A DNA stretch of 64,000 nucleotides from Solen grandis (taxonomy: Eukaryota; Mollusca; Bivalvia; Adapedonta; Solenidae), in assembly GCA_021229015.1 (NCBI GenBank), contig CM037783.1:60053746-60117745 (forward strand). Reading direction: 5' to 3'. A program made the position numbers and the translations under genes. The notes under the pieces were generated by a model. It saw only the letters and a list, made by a program, of their open reading frames with translations, was not told the origin of the DNA and ran no database searches. Shown here one piece after another: positions 49,223-60,038 of the stretch; positions within the stretch are counted from its first letter, which is position 1; the number at the start of each line of letters is the position of its first letter.

Positions 49223-50195
49223 CTACCACAGCAAATGCTTTCATTTAAGTAATATACACTGTAGAGCGATATGCATTATCTACTTTCTCTTTTGTTTTCT
49301 TTTAGTTAATGGATTGGAAAATCGTATTGTTAAGATAATTTTATTTCTCGGAGGTGAAAAATATCTTTTTTTCCGAGGGGAAGCGCGCTGTTATAAAAGA
49401 AGAAGAAAAAAAACCTGGAAGTTAACAATACCGTACTGTACCGTGCAGACCTGGATGCATACCGTGAACCGTACCGTAAAGAAAATACCGCGGTGTATCG
49501 TCGTACGGTATACCGTTACACCCTTACAATACATACTTTAATGCAAATAAGTCCTGCCCCTTGCAGCAATAATTTTTCTATGGACTGGAATAATTTTAGC
49601 AAGGCAAGCTTTCACCCAAGGATCATCCCTGCCAAATTAAATCAAAATCTGTCCAGCGGATTCAGAGGAGATGTCATTTAGAGATTTTGCTAAACACATA
49701 TAAGACAAATTAGCCCCGCCCTGGTGGCCATGTTTTTTTAGGATCAGAATAATTTCAGCAACTTTTGTGAAGCTTTATCCAAGGATCATCTGTGCCAAAT
49801 ATAATTAAATTCTGTCCAGCAGTTTCAGAGGTGTCGCTTAAAGATTTCAATATTACATATAAGACAAATTAGCCCCGCCCTGGTGGCCATTTTTTTTACA
49901 GATCGGAAAATTTTTAACAACTTTTGTGATGCTTCACCAATGATCATCCCTGCCAACTTAAAATCAATTCTGTACAGCGGTTTCAGAGATGTCATTTAAA
50001 GATTTCACTATATACATATAAAGCAAATTAGCCCTGCCAGTGGCTGGCCATGTTTTTTTTACGGATTGGAATAATTTTAGCAACTTTTGTAAAGCTTCAC
50101 CAAGGATCATCCCTGCCAACTTAAATCAAATTCTGTTCAGGGGTTTCAGAGGAAATGTCATATAGAGATTTCACTTTACACATATAAGGCAAATT

Positions 50196-50196
<1 letters not shown>

Positions 50197-50227
<31 letters not shown>
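50197..50227. repeat. Poly(C) tract of 31 bases
   Basis: Interrupts a type A module where sister modules read GCCCCGCCCTGG, so it is an expansion (real or technical) of that C-rich box. Confidence 0.8.
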
Positions 50228-50231
<4 letters not shown>

Positions 50232-50804
50232 GTATGTTTTTTTCCTGATGGGAATAATTTTAGCAATCTTGGTAAGAATTACCCAAGGAAAACATCTGTA
50301 CCAAATTATTTTGAAATCTGGGCCAATAGTTTTGAAGGAGATGATTTTCAAGTTTTCATAATTTTTTTTCTTTCTGTTGCCATGGCAACCAGAGTTCCAC
50401 ATGGATCTAGTTTATTTTAGCAACTTTTGTGAGGTTCACCCAAGGGAAAAACCCTGCCAAGTTATCAAAATTTTGTGAAGCGGTTTCGAGGAGATTTTTG
50501 TTTAAAGTAAATTGTTTTCAACGGATGACGCACAGCGGACGACGGACGCAGGGTGATCACAAAAGAAAATGGGGAAAAAATCAGACGACTGGATGCTAGA
50601 CGAAAGGCGACATAATAGCCACCCTGAGCATTTGCTAAGGTGAGCTTAAAATTGTGTGATGGCAAAAACTGATATGTGCTGTAGTACATGTGGGTCGTTA
50701 AGTTCGTGGAAAAAATATGATTCAGTGTTCCCACTGACTTTTTTTTGGGGGGACATTACATAATGCACCTGAGTTTTGGGGGGTACAAAACAAATTTTGG
50801 GGTA

Positions 50805-51700
50805 CAGTGGGGCTTGCGTTCATGTTGGCATATTTTTCGTGTATCGTGTGTGTATCGAGCGTTCCCTTTCGTGTATCGTTCGTGTAATGGTGCGTGCGTT
50901 TATCGTGCACGTTTTTAACGTGTTTCGTGTATCGTGTTTTCGTTTTAACGTGTATCGTTTTTCGTTTATCGCATCGTTCCTTCCTTTGTAAAATCGTTCG
51001 CACGAAAATATTTTGAGTTCAACGCTTCCTTAAAAGCCAGCATTGGGAATTTCAGCTTTTCAAAATCAGTTAAGTGGTTACTCCCCGCATGGCAACTTTA
51101 ACTGTAGATTACTTACTTTGTCTGTTACAATTTAAGTCTTATATCGATTCATGTTTAATAAAAATAATGAGTTAACTACGTAGAGTGGTCTCCCTGTATT
51201 GTGTTACGAAGGGAGATCACTTCACCTGCTGTAAGATAGCCAATTAAATCGTAGTATGCGGTTACCAATTTAGCTTGGCGCGAAAAAATAATTGTTCAAA
51301 GCATAGGATCGTTATAGATCTAAAAAATTCAATGGGGTAACAACAATTATTTGTAATTTCGACACGATTTAGAACATGTGACTTCCTATTATAGAACATT
51401 CGTTGTTTTTTTTCGTGTGTGTGTGTATGTTTAGTTTTAATGATGGTTTTATTTATAAATTGATTAATTGCCTTGTTCACTTGGGCGAAAAAACCGAGGG
51501 GAAATCGATTAACCTCGCTACCGTGCTTATCTGCAAAACGTCGGTTCGTGCGGTCCGTGCATCAAACGTGTATATGCATTTGTTCGTTTATCGTTCGTTC
51601 GTTCGTTTATCGTGTAACGTGCGTGTATCGTGCGGTTCGTTTGCGTTTATCGTGCGTGTATCGTGCGGGTTCGTTTGCCAACTGAACGAAAGCCCCACTG
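50805..51700. mobile_element. Tc1/mariner-like MITE with TA flanks
   Basis: Inverted ends CAGTGGGGCTTGCGTTCATG and the complement of GAACGAAAGCCCCACTG, each flanked by TA (50803-50804 and 51701-51702), consistent with TA target duplication. Inside both ends are arrays of TCGTGTATCGTGCGT-like words (about 50840-50960 and 51570-51670). The frames over these arrays (Val/Arg/Ser/Cys-rich) are repeat artefacts. No transposase. Confidence 0.65.
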
Positions 51701-51702
51701 TA

Positions 51703-52639
51703 CATATTTTATATTATCGCTAATAAACTCGCCCTTTTTAAAAAAATCCTGGGGTAAAATTTACCCCCGGTTGAAAAAAATGGGGTAACAAAGATAAATT
51801 TACAGGATACAACTTAAAAATCAAAGCGTATCTTTGAAAATTACTGCACCAACTACAACTGCAGACTTGCACGACTTTTTTGTGATTCGGCATACTTTTC
51901 CCAAAAACATTTTTGCAGATTCAACATTCAACCTGAGCCACGAAAATGCGGATATCCAGCTAATTGAAACCTTTTTGGCTTTGTTAATATAGGTTATTTT
52001 TTGGACGGTTGTCAATTATCCAATTCATTATCGGTAGATTATACCGACAAAGCAATTTCAGTAGTCTTTTTGTTTTGTGGCATAAGATGTGCCAAGCCAA
52101 TTGAGACGACGCTCATTGTTTACAAGTGATAGACTGTGCTACGTTATCCAAAATATCCCTCAGAATAACGGAAAACTGGTGTTGAAAATTTATTGCAACC
52201 AGTCTATTGTGAGCAATCAAATAATATATATTCATGATTGCACCAGACAAATCAAAAGGCTAAATCCTCACCCGTGGGCGAGTTTCCTTATGTTAATTAC
52301 AGAGGTGATGTCGGCTTATAATAGACGTTAGTTTCATATTTCTTAGTAAATATATGATGGAAGTGTTCAACACTTGTCGTTCTTGCTTCAACTTGTCCAA
52401 CTAAATGTTTACTTGGCGTTTGGCGATTTTTATTTTTTCTGTGACATATTTTTGTGCGTGAATTCTCATACTTCTGTATGTGATTTTTATAAATCATACT
52501 TGAATCACGCACATTTGTGCATGAATGGGAACTCTGTAATTCAGCACCACTAAAGAATAAATCGCAGGTTTACTGTGTGGAAGGGTCCAACCAGAACATG
52601 CCAATAATATGCTCATTCTCATATTAATATTTAAAGGTT
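51703..52639. other. Intergenic, nothing recognised
   Basis: Several overlapping short frames without motifs. An early SINE or host exon cannot be excluded. Confidence 0.35.
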
Positions 52640-55600
52640 CCCAAATTTAAATAAGAATCCAGTAAAAACCGTTTCCAAGAAATAGCGCAGAAACGATGTT
52701 ATTCTGTATACATACTGCATAACTTATCAAGGGCCATAACTCTGTCTTAAACGGTCGGACCGAACATGCCGAGATATGCGCAATCTCTAATCATGGTTGC
52801 CCTGAAGTTTCTTTAAAAATCCAGTCAGAAGTTGCAAAGAAATAGCACGGAAATGAATGTTACTCTGTACAGATACTGCATAACTAATCTAGGGCCATAT
52901 TCTGTGTTAACTGGTCTGATTCAAAAAAATGCTAAGGATTAGTGCATCTCCCCATAGGTAATTTATATGGTTGCCATGAAGTTTCATTTAAAATCCAGTC
53001 AGTAGTAGCAGGAAATACCGCGTAAACAAATGTTCTCTGTATACACACTGCATAACTAATGAAGAGCCATAACTCTAGGTTACAAAGGTCTGTTTTAAAA
53101 ATGCCCAGGTATGCATATTCCTATTGGTAATAATGGTTGTCATGAAGTTCCATTAAAATCCAGTCAGAAGTTGCAGAGAAATATTTACTAAAAGGAATCT
53201 TACTCGTATACATACTGCATTTAAAACTAATAAAGGGGCCGTAACTCGTGAAAAATTGTCAAATAGGAACAGCCGATGAAATGCACATCTCCTTTTGGTA
53301 ATATGGTTGTCATGAAGTTCCTTTTAAAAACCAGTCTGCATTAAAGAGAAATACCCCCTTTTAAAAATTTTAAACCTGTATACATACTGCAAAAAAAATG
53401 AAGACCATAACTCGGGGTTTTAAATGGCCCCATTAAAAAACAGGGCCAAGGTGTGCAAAACTTTTAATTGGTAATGAGGGTTTTGCCATGAAGTTTCATT
53501 AAAACAGTCAGAAAGTTGCAGAGAAATTTCACGGAACGAATCTTACTCTGAAATACATACTGCATTTTTCCCAAATTTAAAGGGGCCCCAAAACTCTGTG
53601 TTAAATTGTCGAATGGGAAAATCCCCATGATAACACATCTCCTATTGGTAATGAGGGGTTCCCAAAAAAAGGGTTCCATTAAAAACCCGTCTGCAGTAAA
53701 AGAGAAATACCGCTTTTTACAAATTTTTACTCTGTATAAAATACGAAATAAAAAATTAAAGGGGGCCTTTAACTCGGGGTTAAAGGGTCTGATTGAAACA
53801 TCCCAAAGGGATGTGCACATCTATTATTGGTAATGATGGTTGCCAGGAAGTTTCATTAAAACACCGTCAGTAGTTCAGAGAAATTTCACAAAAACGAACC
53901 CTTCTCTGTATACAAAACTGCATTTTTACCAAATCAAGGGCCATAACTCTGTTTTAAATTTTCGAATAAACACCCAGATGATATGCACATCTCCATTGGT
54001 AATGATCATGTTGTCATGAAGTTTCATAAAAATACAGTCAGTAGTTGCAGAGAAATAGCGCGGAAACAAATGTTACCCTTTAAAAATTTTTCTGCACAAC
54101 TAATTAAGGGCCATAACTCGGGGTTTTTAAATTTGTTGATTAGGAAAAATGCCGACAAAAATGCACATCTCCATTGGTTATGTTTTGCAGTAAATTCAGA
54201 TTGGCGTGGGGCCATGGGCAATTTGCCAAAAAAAAATAAAAAATTTTTCCCGTTTTTTTCCAAGAGGAAAGACAGATTTTCCGGGTTTAAAATTCTCATT
54301 TAGGGGAAAAAAATGGCCGATCGTTTTTTTCAGGAATTATGACATCAACGCGGGTTTTGAAAATTGTTAGTACAAAAAATAAATACTACTTGACGTGCAA
54401 TGCGAGTCGGTTGTTTAAAAAAGCACGTTCACGCAATTAATCTGGTTTCCAAACAAAAACAATAGCAGAGTAACCTAGCAGGGGTAGAATGCAGGGAACC
54501 AACTGAATCAAAATGGCTCCAAGAAACGTAAACATGACGAAAGTCAAAGACCTTTTTTTTGCAGTTGGTTTTTTCTCGCCCCTGAAAAATTTGCCAAAAC
54601 GGATTTGATGCAATCGGAGGATGAGTCAGCCAAAAACCCCAAAATACCATCGCAAGTTTCCGACAGAATGACTGTCGAAGTTAAAATGGTTGAGATTTTA
54701 AAAGGGGAGCGAGTCTAAACGTACCCAAACCAAAACAACCCACTTTTTGAGGCAAAACGTACCCAATTTTGAGGTCGAAACGTACCCAAGAAATTTTTTC
54801 TTTTTATTTATTTTTTTTTAATTTCACTATTGACAATTTCATAAAAATATTTTAGTCAGGTTATAATTTATGTTTTTTGGTTTGAAAATCTATTATTATT
54901 TTTACAACATTCTTTTTTTAAAGTCCTTTGTTGATGTTTTCTTTTTTATATCAGGTCCTGGATATATAAAATATTAATATCAATTTTCTCAAAAAAAAAT
55001 AAATTATACTTTTTAAATTTTTTAATAAAATATTTTTTTATTATGTATAAAACTAAATGTAAAAATTTTTTTCCCAAATTTTAAAAAATGATTACCGGGA
55101 CCTTTGATCTCTACAATTGTGTGTTTCAGTTTCTTTTTTTTTATTTAAAAAATTATTAACACCTTTAATTGATTCAGATTACCCCATTTTGATCAATTAT
55201 TTTGTACAATTCTCTTTAAAAAATGAAATACATTAATAATGAAAAATTACATTAAAACAAATTAATTGTAAAATTTAAAAAAAAAAAACAATCATAAACA
55301 TAAATTTTAAATTTGGGGACGTTTTGACCTATTAGTTTGGGGACATTTTGACCAGCAGGTGAGACGCTCACCCCTGCCAGGGAAAAGACCCGCCCCAGAA
55401 CAACAAGATATGTTTTGAGAATTAGAATTCCCTTCTGCATATTTTGATATGATTATGAACAATGAATTTCCTTATGAGAGGACATTTCAGGTGTAGAAAT
55501 CTCTTGTTTAAAAGGGAAAATGTTTGCCTAAATTTTTAAAGTTCTTGAAATTTTTTTCAGTAAATGCTTGAAGCCCTTTTATTAGAGTTTTTCGTGTTTT

Positions 55601-55975
55601 TTAAATTTTGTGGGCCCATGGTTTTTTCTTAGGAAAAAATTTGGGCCCATGAAAAAATTTTAAGTTTTAGGACAGTTGTCTTTTAAAAAAATTTTTGGCA
55701 ATCGTACACTGGATTGTTGTCATCAAGTTTCATTAAAAACCAGTAAGTAAATAGCACGGAAAAGAATGTTTCCCTGATACATTCTGCAATAATCCTGTTA
55801 AATGGTTTCCCAAACCGAACATGTCAAGGATATAAGCATCTCCTTTTGGGAAGATGGTTGCCAAAGAAGTTTCGTTAATATCCAGTCAGTAGTTTTCAGA
55901 GAAAATTTGGAAACAATATCGGACGGACAGACGCCAAAACAATATCACCCCCCCAGATTCCCTTGGCAGGGATAA
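52640..55975 (+). mobile_element. Tandem-module (type D) pearl-like element, interrupted and damaged
   Basis: Modules of ~160 bp (GGGCCATAACTCTG, GGTTGCCATGAAGTTTCATT, CCAGTCAGTAGTTGCAGAGA, TACATACTGCATAAC) run from ~52640 to 54190. They resume at 55690-55910 and end at a CGGACGGACAGACG tract (55919). About 1.5 kb of other sequence separates the two parts. From ~53300 onward modules carry long homopolymer runs absent from the first modules, so base accuracy is doubtful. Confidence 0.55.
54703..55376. mobile_element. Element with inverted termini inside the type D repeat
   Basis: The right end, complemented, reads CAGGGGTGAGCGTCTCA; the left end reads AGGGGAGCGAGTCTAAAC. Just inside, both carry two to three AAACGTACCC / AAACGTCCCC words in inverted relation. 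The interior is nearly pure A/T. The CAGGGGTG-type end is reminiscent of hAT elements, but no target duplication was found. Confidence 0.45.
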
Positions 55976-56774
55976 CAATAGATCTTTTATTTATGACCCG
56001 TTTCGCGTTTGAGCTGGAATAAATTTGCTGCAAGCTTTTTTAAAGGCTAATTACAGTCTTACTTAAAAACAGGATATCATAGATATTTATTATTTCCTAT
56101 AGTTTTTAAAAAAAAAAACCCCTTTAAAAATCACGCTTTCCGTCTGCCATATTGTTTTCTTGTGTAAACCCAACTTTTCCACGCTGGGTTTAACTTGAAA
56201 AACCCTACAGAGTTTGTAGGGTACCGTAAAATATGGAATGATATTTAAGCAAAAAATTTCATTTTGCTTTTGGGGGTAAAAAAAAATTGCGCTTTGTGAA
56301 ATGACAATTTTGCTTAATGACCAAGCCATTATGCCACGTGCTTTTGAAAACGACATTGTCATTGTGTTAAATTTTGCTCCAAGACCAAATTCCCCATGTG
56401 ACTTCTAAAATCTTTTTAAATTAAAAAGTAATTTCTGCCTTGTGTATGAAATTTCGAACTTGAAGTATCAAAACTAATTTTATAACAAAGCTCCCAACAA
56501 CCTATCCAACATTAAGGGGGGAATCATACCTTTGAAATGACGTCGTTTTCCCACACAAAAAACCCACTTTTTGTGAGAATTTTGGGTGTTTGCAAACAAA
56601 CTGTCCCTTTCTTTCTTTTTTCGATTCATGTAGAAATAAATTTCTAGTTACCTCTAAAAATATGAAATTTTTCTTTCCAAGGATGTAAATTTTATTTGTT
56701 TGTTTTTAAATCAATTTCCCGAATTTAATCCGGAATTTTAGCACGGAAAAATATCTCTTTTTTTCTTTTTTTAA
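55976..56774. other. Intergenic, possibly low base accuracy
   Basis: No gene seen. Short homopolymer runs suggest that consensus quality is still poor up to about 56600. Confidence 0.35.
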
Positions 56775-56787
56775 AATTAGTAAATAC

Positions 56788-56923
56788 TTACCTGTTATTA
56801 CTTCAGGTATGTGTCTATTTGTGCACAGCTTCCAAAACAGAGTCCGCAAAAATAAACCATTCCCTAAACCCCCTAGTTACCGAAGTGTAACCCCGTTCTC
56901 CAATTGTATATGAAGCCATCGAG
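56788..56923. repeat. DIRS inverted terminal repeat (3' side of the element)
   Basis: Begins TTACCTGTTATTACTTCAGG and ends at GCCATCGAG. Complementary to 62864-63003 with a handful of single-base indels and a short variable patch near 56907-56912. The outer ACCTG...CAGGT is an imperfect palindrome and a plausible recombinase site. Confidence 0.9.
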
Positions 56924-56962
56924 GGATACAACCACCAGCAAGCGGGAGGAAGGTGGGACTCT

Positions 56963-57045
56963 GTAATAACAGGTAAGTATTTACTAATTAAAATTAATTA
57001 TCATTTTAATAGCATAAATACGTTACCTGTTATTACTTCAGGTAT
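56963..57045. repeat. DIRS internal complementary region
   Basis: Bases 56963-56989 are the exact complement of the left outer end (56775-56801, 27 of 27). Bases 57003-57045 are the exact complement of the right outer end (62981-63023, 43 of 43). The two pieces are separated by 13 bp. This region templates completion of the ends in DIRS replication. Confidence 0.92.
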
Positions 57046-57174
57046 GACTTGTCGCTAAGGCGGGAGGTTGCTAACGAAGAACCTTGATTGCAGCGACACC
57101 GAAGTAGAAAACGACCAAAGCTTCCGATGGTAAACGCTCTCGATAGAGCGAAAACGTCAGACAGGATGACTAAA

Positions 57175-58250
57175 CTACTGCTGAGCTACTACAAGCGGAC
57201 CCAAATCCGCAAGGTTTTGTGATTGGTTAGCCAGTGAGCGGAGATAAAAGGAAGAAAACGTAGTAGAGGACTTCCAAGAGGCCGCTTTAAGAATATCATC
57301 CATGGGGGATTTATTCAAGAAAGCCCAAGAAGCAGACAAAGCACGGAGTTCATGTGGTCTAATTCTTAAAAAAGGATAGATCCCTATCCGAAAGATCCGA
57401 ATAGGCAAACTTGATAGTTGAGGCTACCCAACGAGATATTGATGCTGCCGAAACTTCGCCCCCCTTTTATTGGGAGGAAAAGACGAAGACGACGACCCCG
57501 TAAAGATTTAACCTTCTGAAGGTAAAACTTCAAGGCTCTAACCGGACAAAGAAGCCGATCAGGATCACCCCTAGCGCAAGACCTTGCAAGGCTCGAATAA
57601 CTACCGGAGGGGAACAGACCGAGGGGAGTTGGGTTTTCGCAAGGAAACCAGGTTGAAAACTCAAGGATACAGAGCCATCAGATTTGTTAAGCGTAAATAG
57701 CCTTCCTCGGTAGAAAAGGCATGAATTTCACAACGACGCTTAGAAGACGCCATCGCTATGAGAAAGACCGTCTTCCATGTTACGTGAAGGAGTGAAGCCT
57801 CAGAAAGAGGTTCAAAAGGTGCCTTAGTAAGAGCCAGTAAAACACAAGAAAGATCCCACTTGGGAGTTAACGAACGAGAGACTGGCCTAGACAGTTCAAA
57901 CGAACGAATAATTTCCGAAAGGTAAGGATCCGAACCAAGGGAAGAGGATCTGTGAAACTTTAGAGTGTTCGACAACATGGACCTATAACCCTTGATAGAA
58001 CTGACCGCAAGTTTTTCTCGTTAAAAAGAAAAAACTAGAAAGTTAGCGATTTCTCTGACAGGAGCCTTGACGGATTAATCTGCCGTGCGATACACCAATC
58101 ACGGAAGACTTCCACTTCGCCTGGTAGACAGATAGAGTAGATTGTCTCTGGCTTTTAGAGATAATAGAGGCAACTGTTGCCGAAATTTCTTCTGTCTAAC
58201 TCGCTGTTGGATAACATCCAAGCGTGAAGACGAAGAGCGTAGGGATTCTC
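57175..58250 (-). pseudogene. DIRS tyrosine recombinase, frame-disrupted
   Basis: Reading leftwards: an N-terminal core-binding part (EVFRDWCIARQINPSRLL), then SSIKGYRSMLSNTL, RPVSRSLTPKWDLS, PFEPLSEASL and LTWKT-like HVTWKTVFLIAMASSKRR. The Arg pair there matches the first catalytic Arg. The C-terminal part has RPHELRALSASWAF (the HxxR box) and TTFSSFYLRSL, whose Tyr fits the nucleophile. It ends with LGPLVVAQQ and a stop at 57175. Breaks lie near 58030-57990 and between 57660 and 57409. The recombinase would integrate the circular cDNA. Boundary with the RT frame is approximate. Confidence 0.8.
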
Positions 58251-60038
58251 GTGTAGGACCCTGTTCCAACCTTGTGACAGAAGGTCCGGATCCTGGGGAA
58301 GTTCTACAGGATGGTCTATCAGGAAGATACCCCAAGGAGGATCCTGCACTGGGATCGTAGGATTTTCTTAGAACTAAGGGAATCAGAGAAAACGGTGGGA
58401 ACGCATAAGCAAATAGATGATCCCAGTTTACAGACAGAGCATCTATCCCCAAGCCCTGTGATCCGACACCGGTGACACAAACAGTGGAAGTTGGTTGTTC
58501 AGCCTGGTTGCAAACAGATCGACAGACGGAGACCCGAAAATCGCAAACAGAGCTGTTGCGACCCGAGGAAGTAACTTCCATTCTGAGGGGAGAAGAGAAT
58601 GCCTGCGTGATAGTTGGTCCGCTAAGACATTTAGACGACCGGAAGATGTCTGACTTGAATGAGTACCGAAGACACCTGACACCAATGAAGAAGGTGCCAT
58701 GTTTCCATGCACAGAGAAGGCGAGTGCGTCCCTCCTTGTCTGCGGATGTAAGAGACAACAGTCGTGTTGTCCGTAGATACTAGAACAGACTTGCCTCGAA
58801 TGGAGAGGAGAAAACTGTCGTAAGGCTAGTAGAACGCCTTGAGTTCCAGGTTGTTGATATGTAGAGAACCGTCCCGAGGGGACCAAAGACCCGAGGTTGT
58901 GAGACCCAGAGGTTCCAGATGAGCACCCCAGCCTGACAGACTGGCATCCGAGAAGAGGAACAGTTTCGGTTGAGGAGGAGAAAGAGGGACACCCTCTCGG
59001 AGAAACGAGGGGGAATTCCACCAACTGAGATGATGAACCAATTCCGGGGAAACCGGAAGAATGGTCTGTAAAGGGTCTCGACTGGGACGCCAGATCGAGA
59101 GTAGGATAAATTGAAGAGGTCGCATTGAAGGCGACCCAGCGGAACAAGATCCGCTGCTGCATTGAGTACACCGAGAAGTGATAGAAATTCGCGAGCTGAG
59201 ATCGATTGCCGAAGTGAAAACCCCCGAACCAGAGTTAGAAGAGCCAGAATCCTGGGTTCCGGAATTCTGATCTGTTTAGGTCGGTCAGAAACTGCATCCC
59301 GACAAACGTGAAGTTCTGGGATGGGGTCAACTCCGATTTCTCGGAGTTGAGGATGAAGCCTAGCCGGAGAGCTAGGTCTGTCACCATCAAGTTCGTCGAG
59401 AGAGCGACTGGGTCCATGTGAAGAGAGCCAGTCGTCGAAATACGCCAGAAGGCGTGAGCCGCGAAAATGACCTGGCGACCAGAACCGAAACTATTTTGGT
59501 GAAGATTCTGGGGGCGAAGACAGGCCGAACGGAAGGGCCCTGAACTGGTAGACAGTTCGTCCATCCGTAAAGCGAAGGTACTTCCTGGAATGGGGATGGA
59601 TAGATACATGGAAGTAGGCATCCGATAAATCCAGGGAAACAGCCCAGTGACCGGGGAGGATAGCTGCCCTGATCGATGAATTGTTTCCATTTTGAAGTGT
59701 TCCTTCGGAATGAAGGAGTTTAGATGAGATAGGTCTATGACCGGCCGAAAACGCCGTCCTTCTTGGGAACCAGGAAGAGACGGCTTGTAAAACCCCGGAG
59801 AGGTTAGAATCGAGACCCTTTCTACCGCTCCTTTTTTCAGAAGATCTGAAATAGCGAGTCCCAGACGAGGATGATTGGAGGAGAGATGAATGGGGGAGCG
59901 TGACAGTGGAGGGGGACGACTGAACGGAATCCGATAACCGTGTCTCACGATAGACAGGACCCACTGGTCGTCTGTGATTGTCTCCCATTGCTGAATGAAA
60001 TGAGTGAGTCTGCCGCCCACTGGAAGGGGCAGAAACAC
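58250..60038 (-). pseudogene. DIRS reverse transcriptase / RNase H, frame-disrupted
   Basis: In order: VGGRLTHFIQQWETIT, ISDLLKKGAVERV, RRFRPVIDLSHLNSFI, VSLDLSDAYFHVSIHP, RKYLRF, YQFRALPFGLSSPP and YFDDWL (catalytic Asp pair, readable in the third frame near 59425). Then NSEKSELTPSQNFTFVGMQF. RNase H follows with LFSDASLSGWGAHLEPLG and HINNLELKAF. A segment with VDLFATRLNNQLP and AYAFPPFSLIP corresponds to the stretch described as methyltransferase-like in DIRS elements. At least five frame changes (for example near 59670, 59500, 59440, 58860 and 58450) break it. It would copy element RNA to DNA in the particle or nucleus. Confidence 0.85.

Larger units (their letters stand above)
45447..49526. 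mobile_element. hAT-like non-autonomous element with nested insertions
   Basis: Terminal inverted repeats TAAGGGTGTAACGATAC on the left and the complement of TAAGGGTGTAACGGTAT on the right. Both sides are flanked by the identical 8-bp duplication CAATACAT (45439-45446 and 49527-49534). An 8-bp duplication is diagnostic of hAT-type transposition among common superfamilies. Its own sequence is only ~1.1 kb; the rest is two later HINE insertions (46007-47325 and 47554-49222). Subterminal parts are rich in TACGTATCG- and ACCGTACCG-like words. No transposase is encoded. Confidence 0.8.
45264..50648 (+). mobile_element. Pearl/HINE-like element (type A) split by a hAT-like insertion
   Basis: The 5' end is AACAAGAGGGCCATGATGGG (45264). 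Type A module sequence runs to 45446, resumes at 49527 after the insertion, and continues with four to five modules (GCCCCGCCCTGGTGGCCATG, GGATCATCCCTGCCAA). A GACGCACAGCGGACGACGG-like tract near 50527-50550 and a decayed 3' end (CTAAGGTGAGCTTAAA) follow. Module sequence reads straight through once the insertion and one TSD copy are removed. Confidence 0.7.

Noticed and set aside
50776..51723. Val/Arg/Cys-rich frames
   Set aside because: Translations of TCGTGCGTGTA-type repeats within a MITE.
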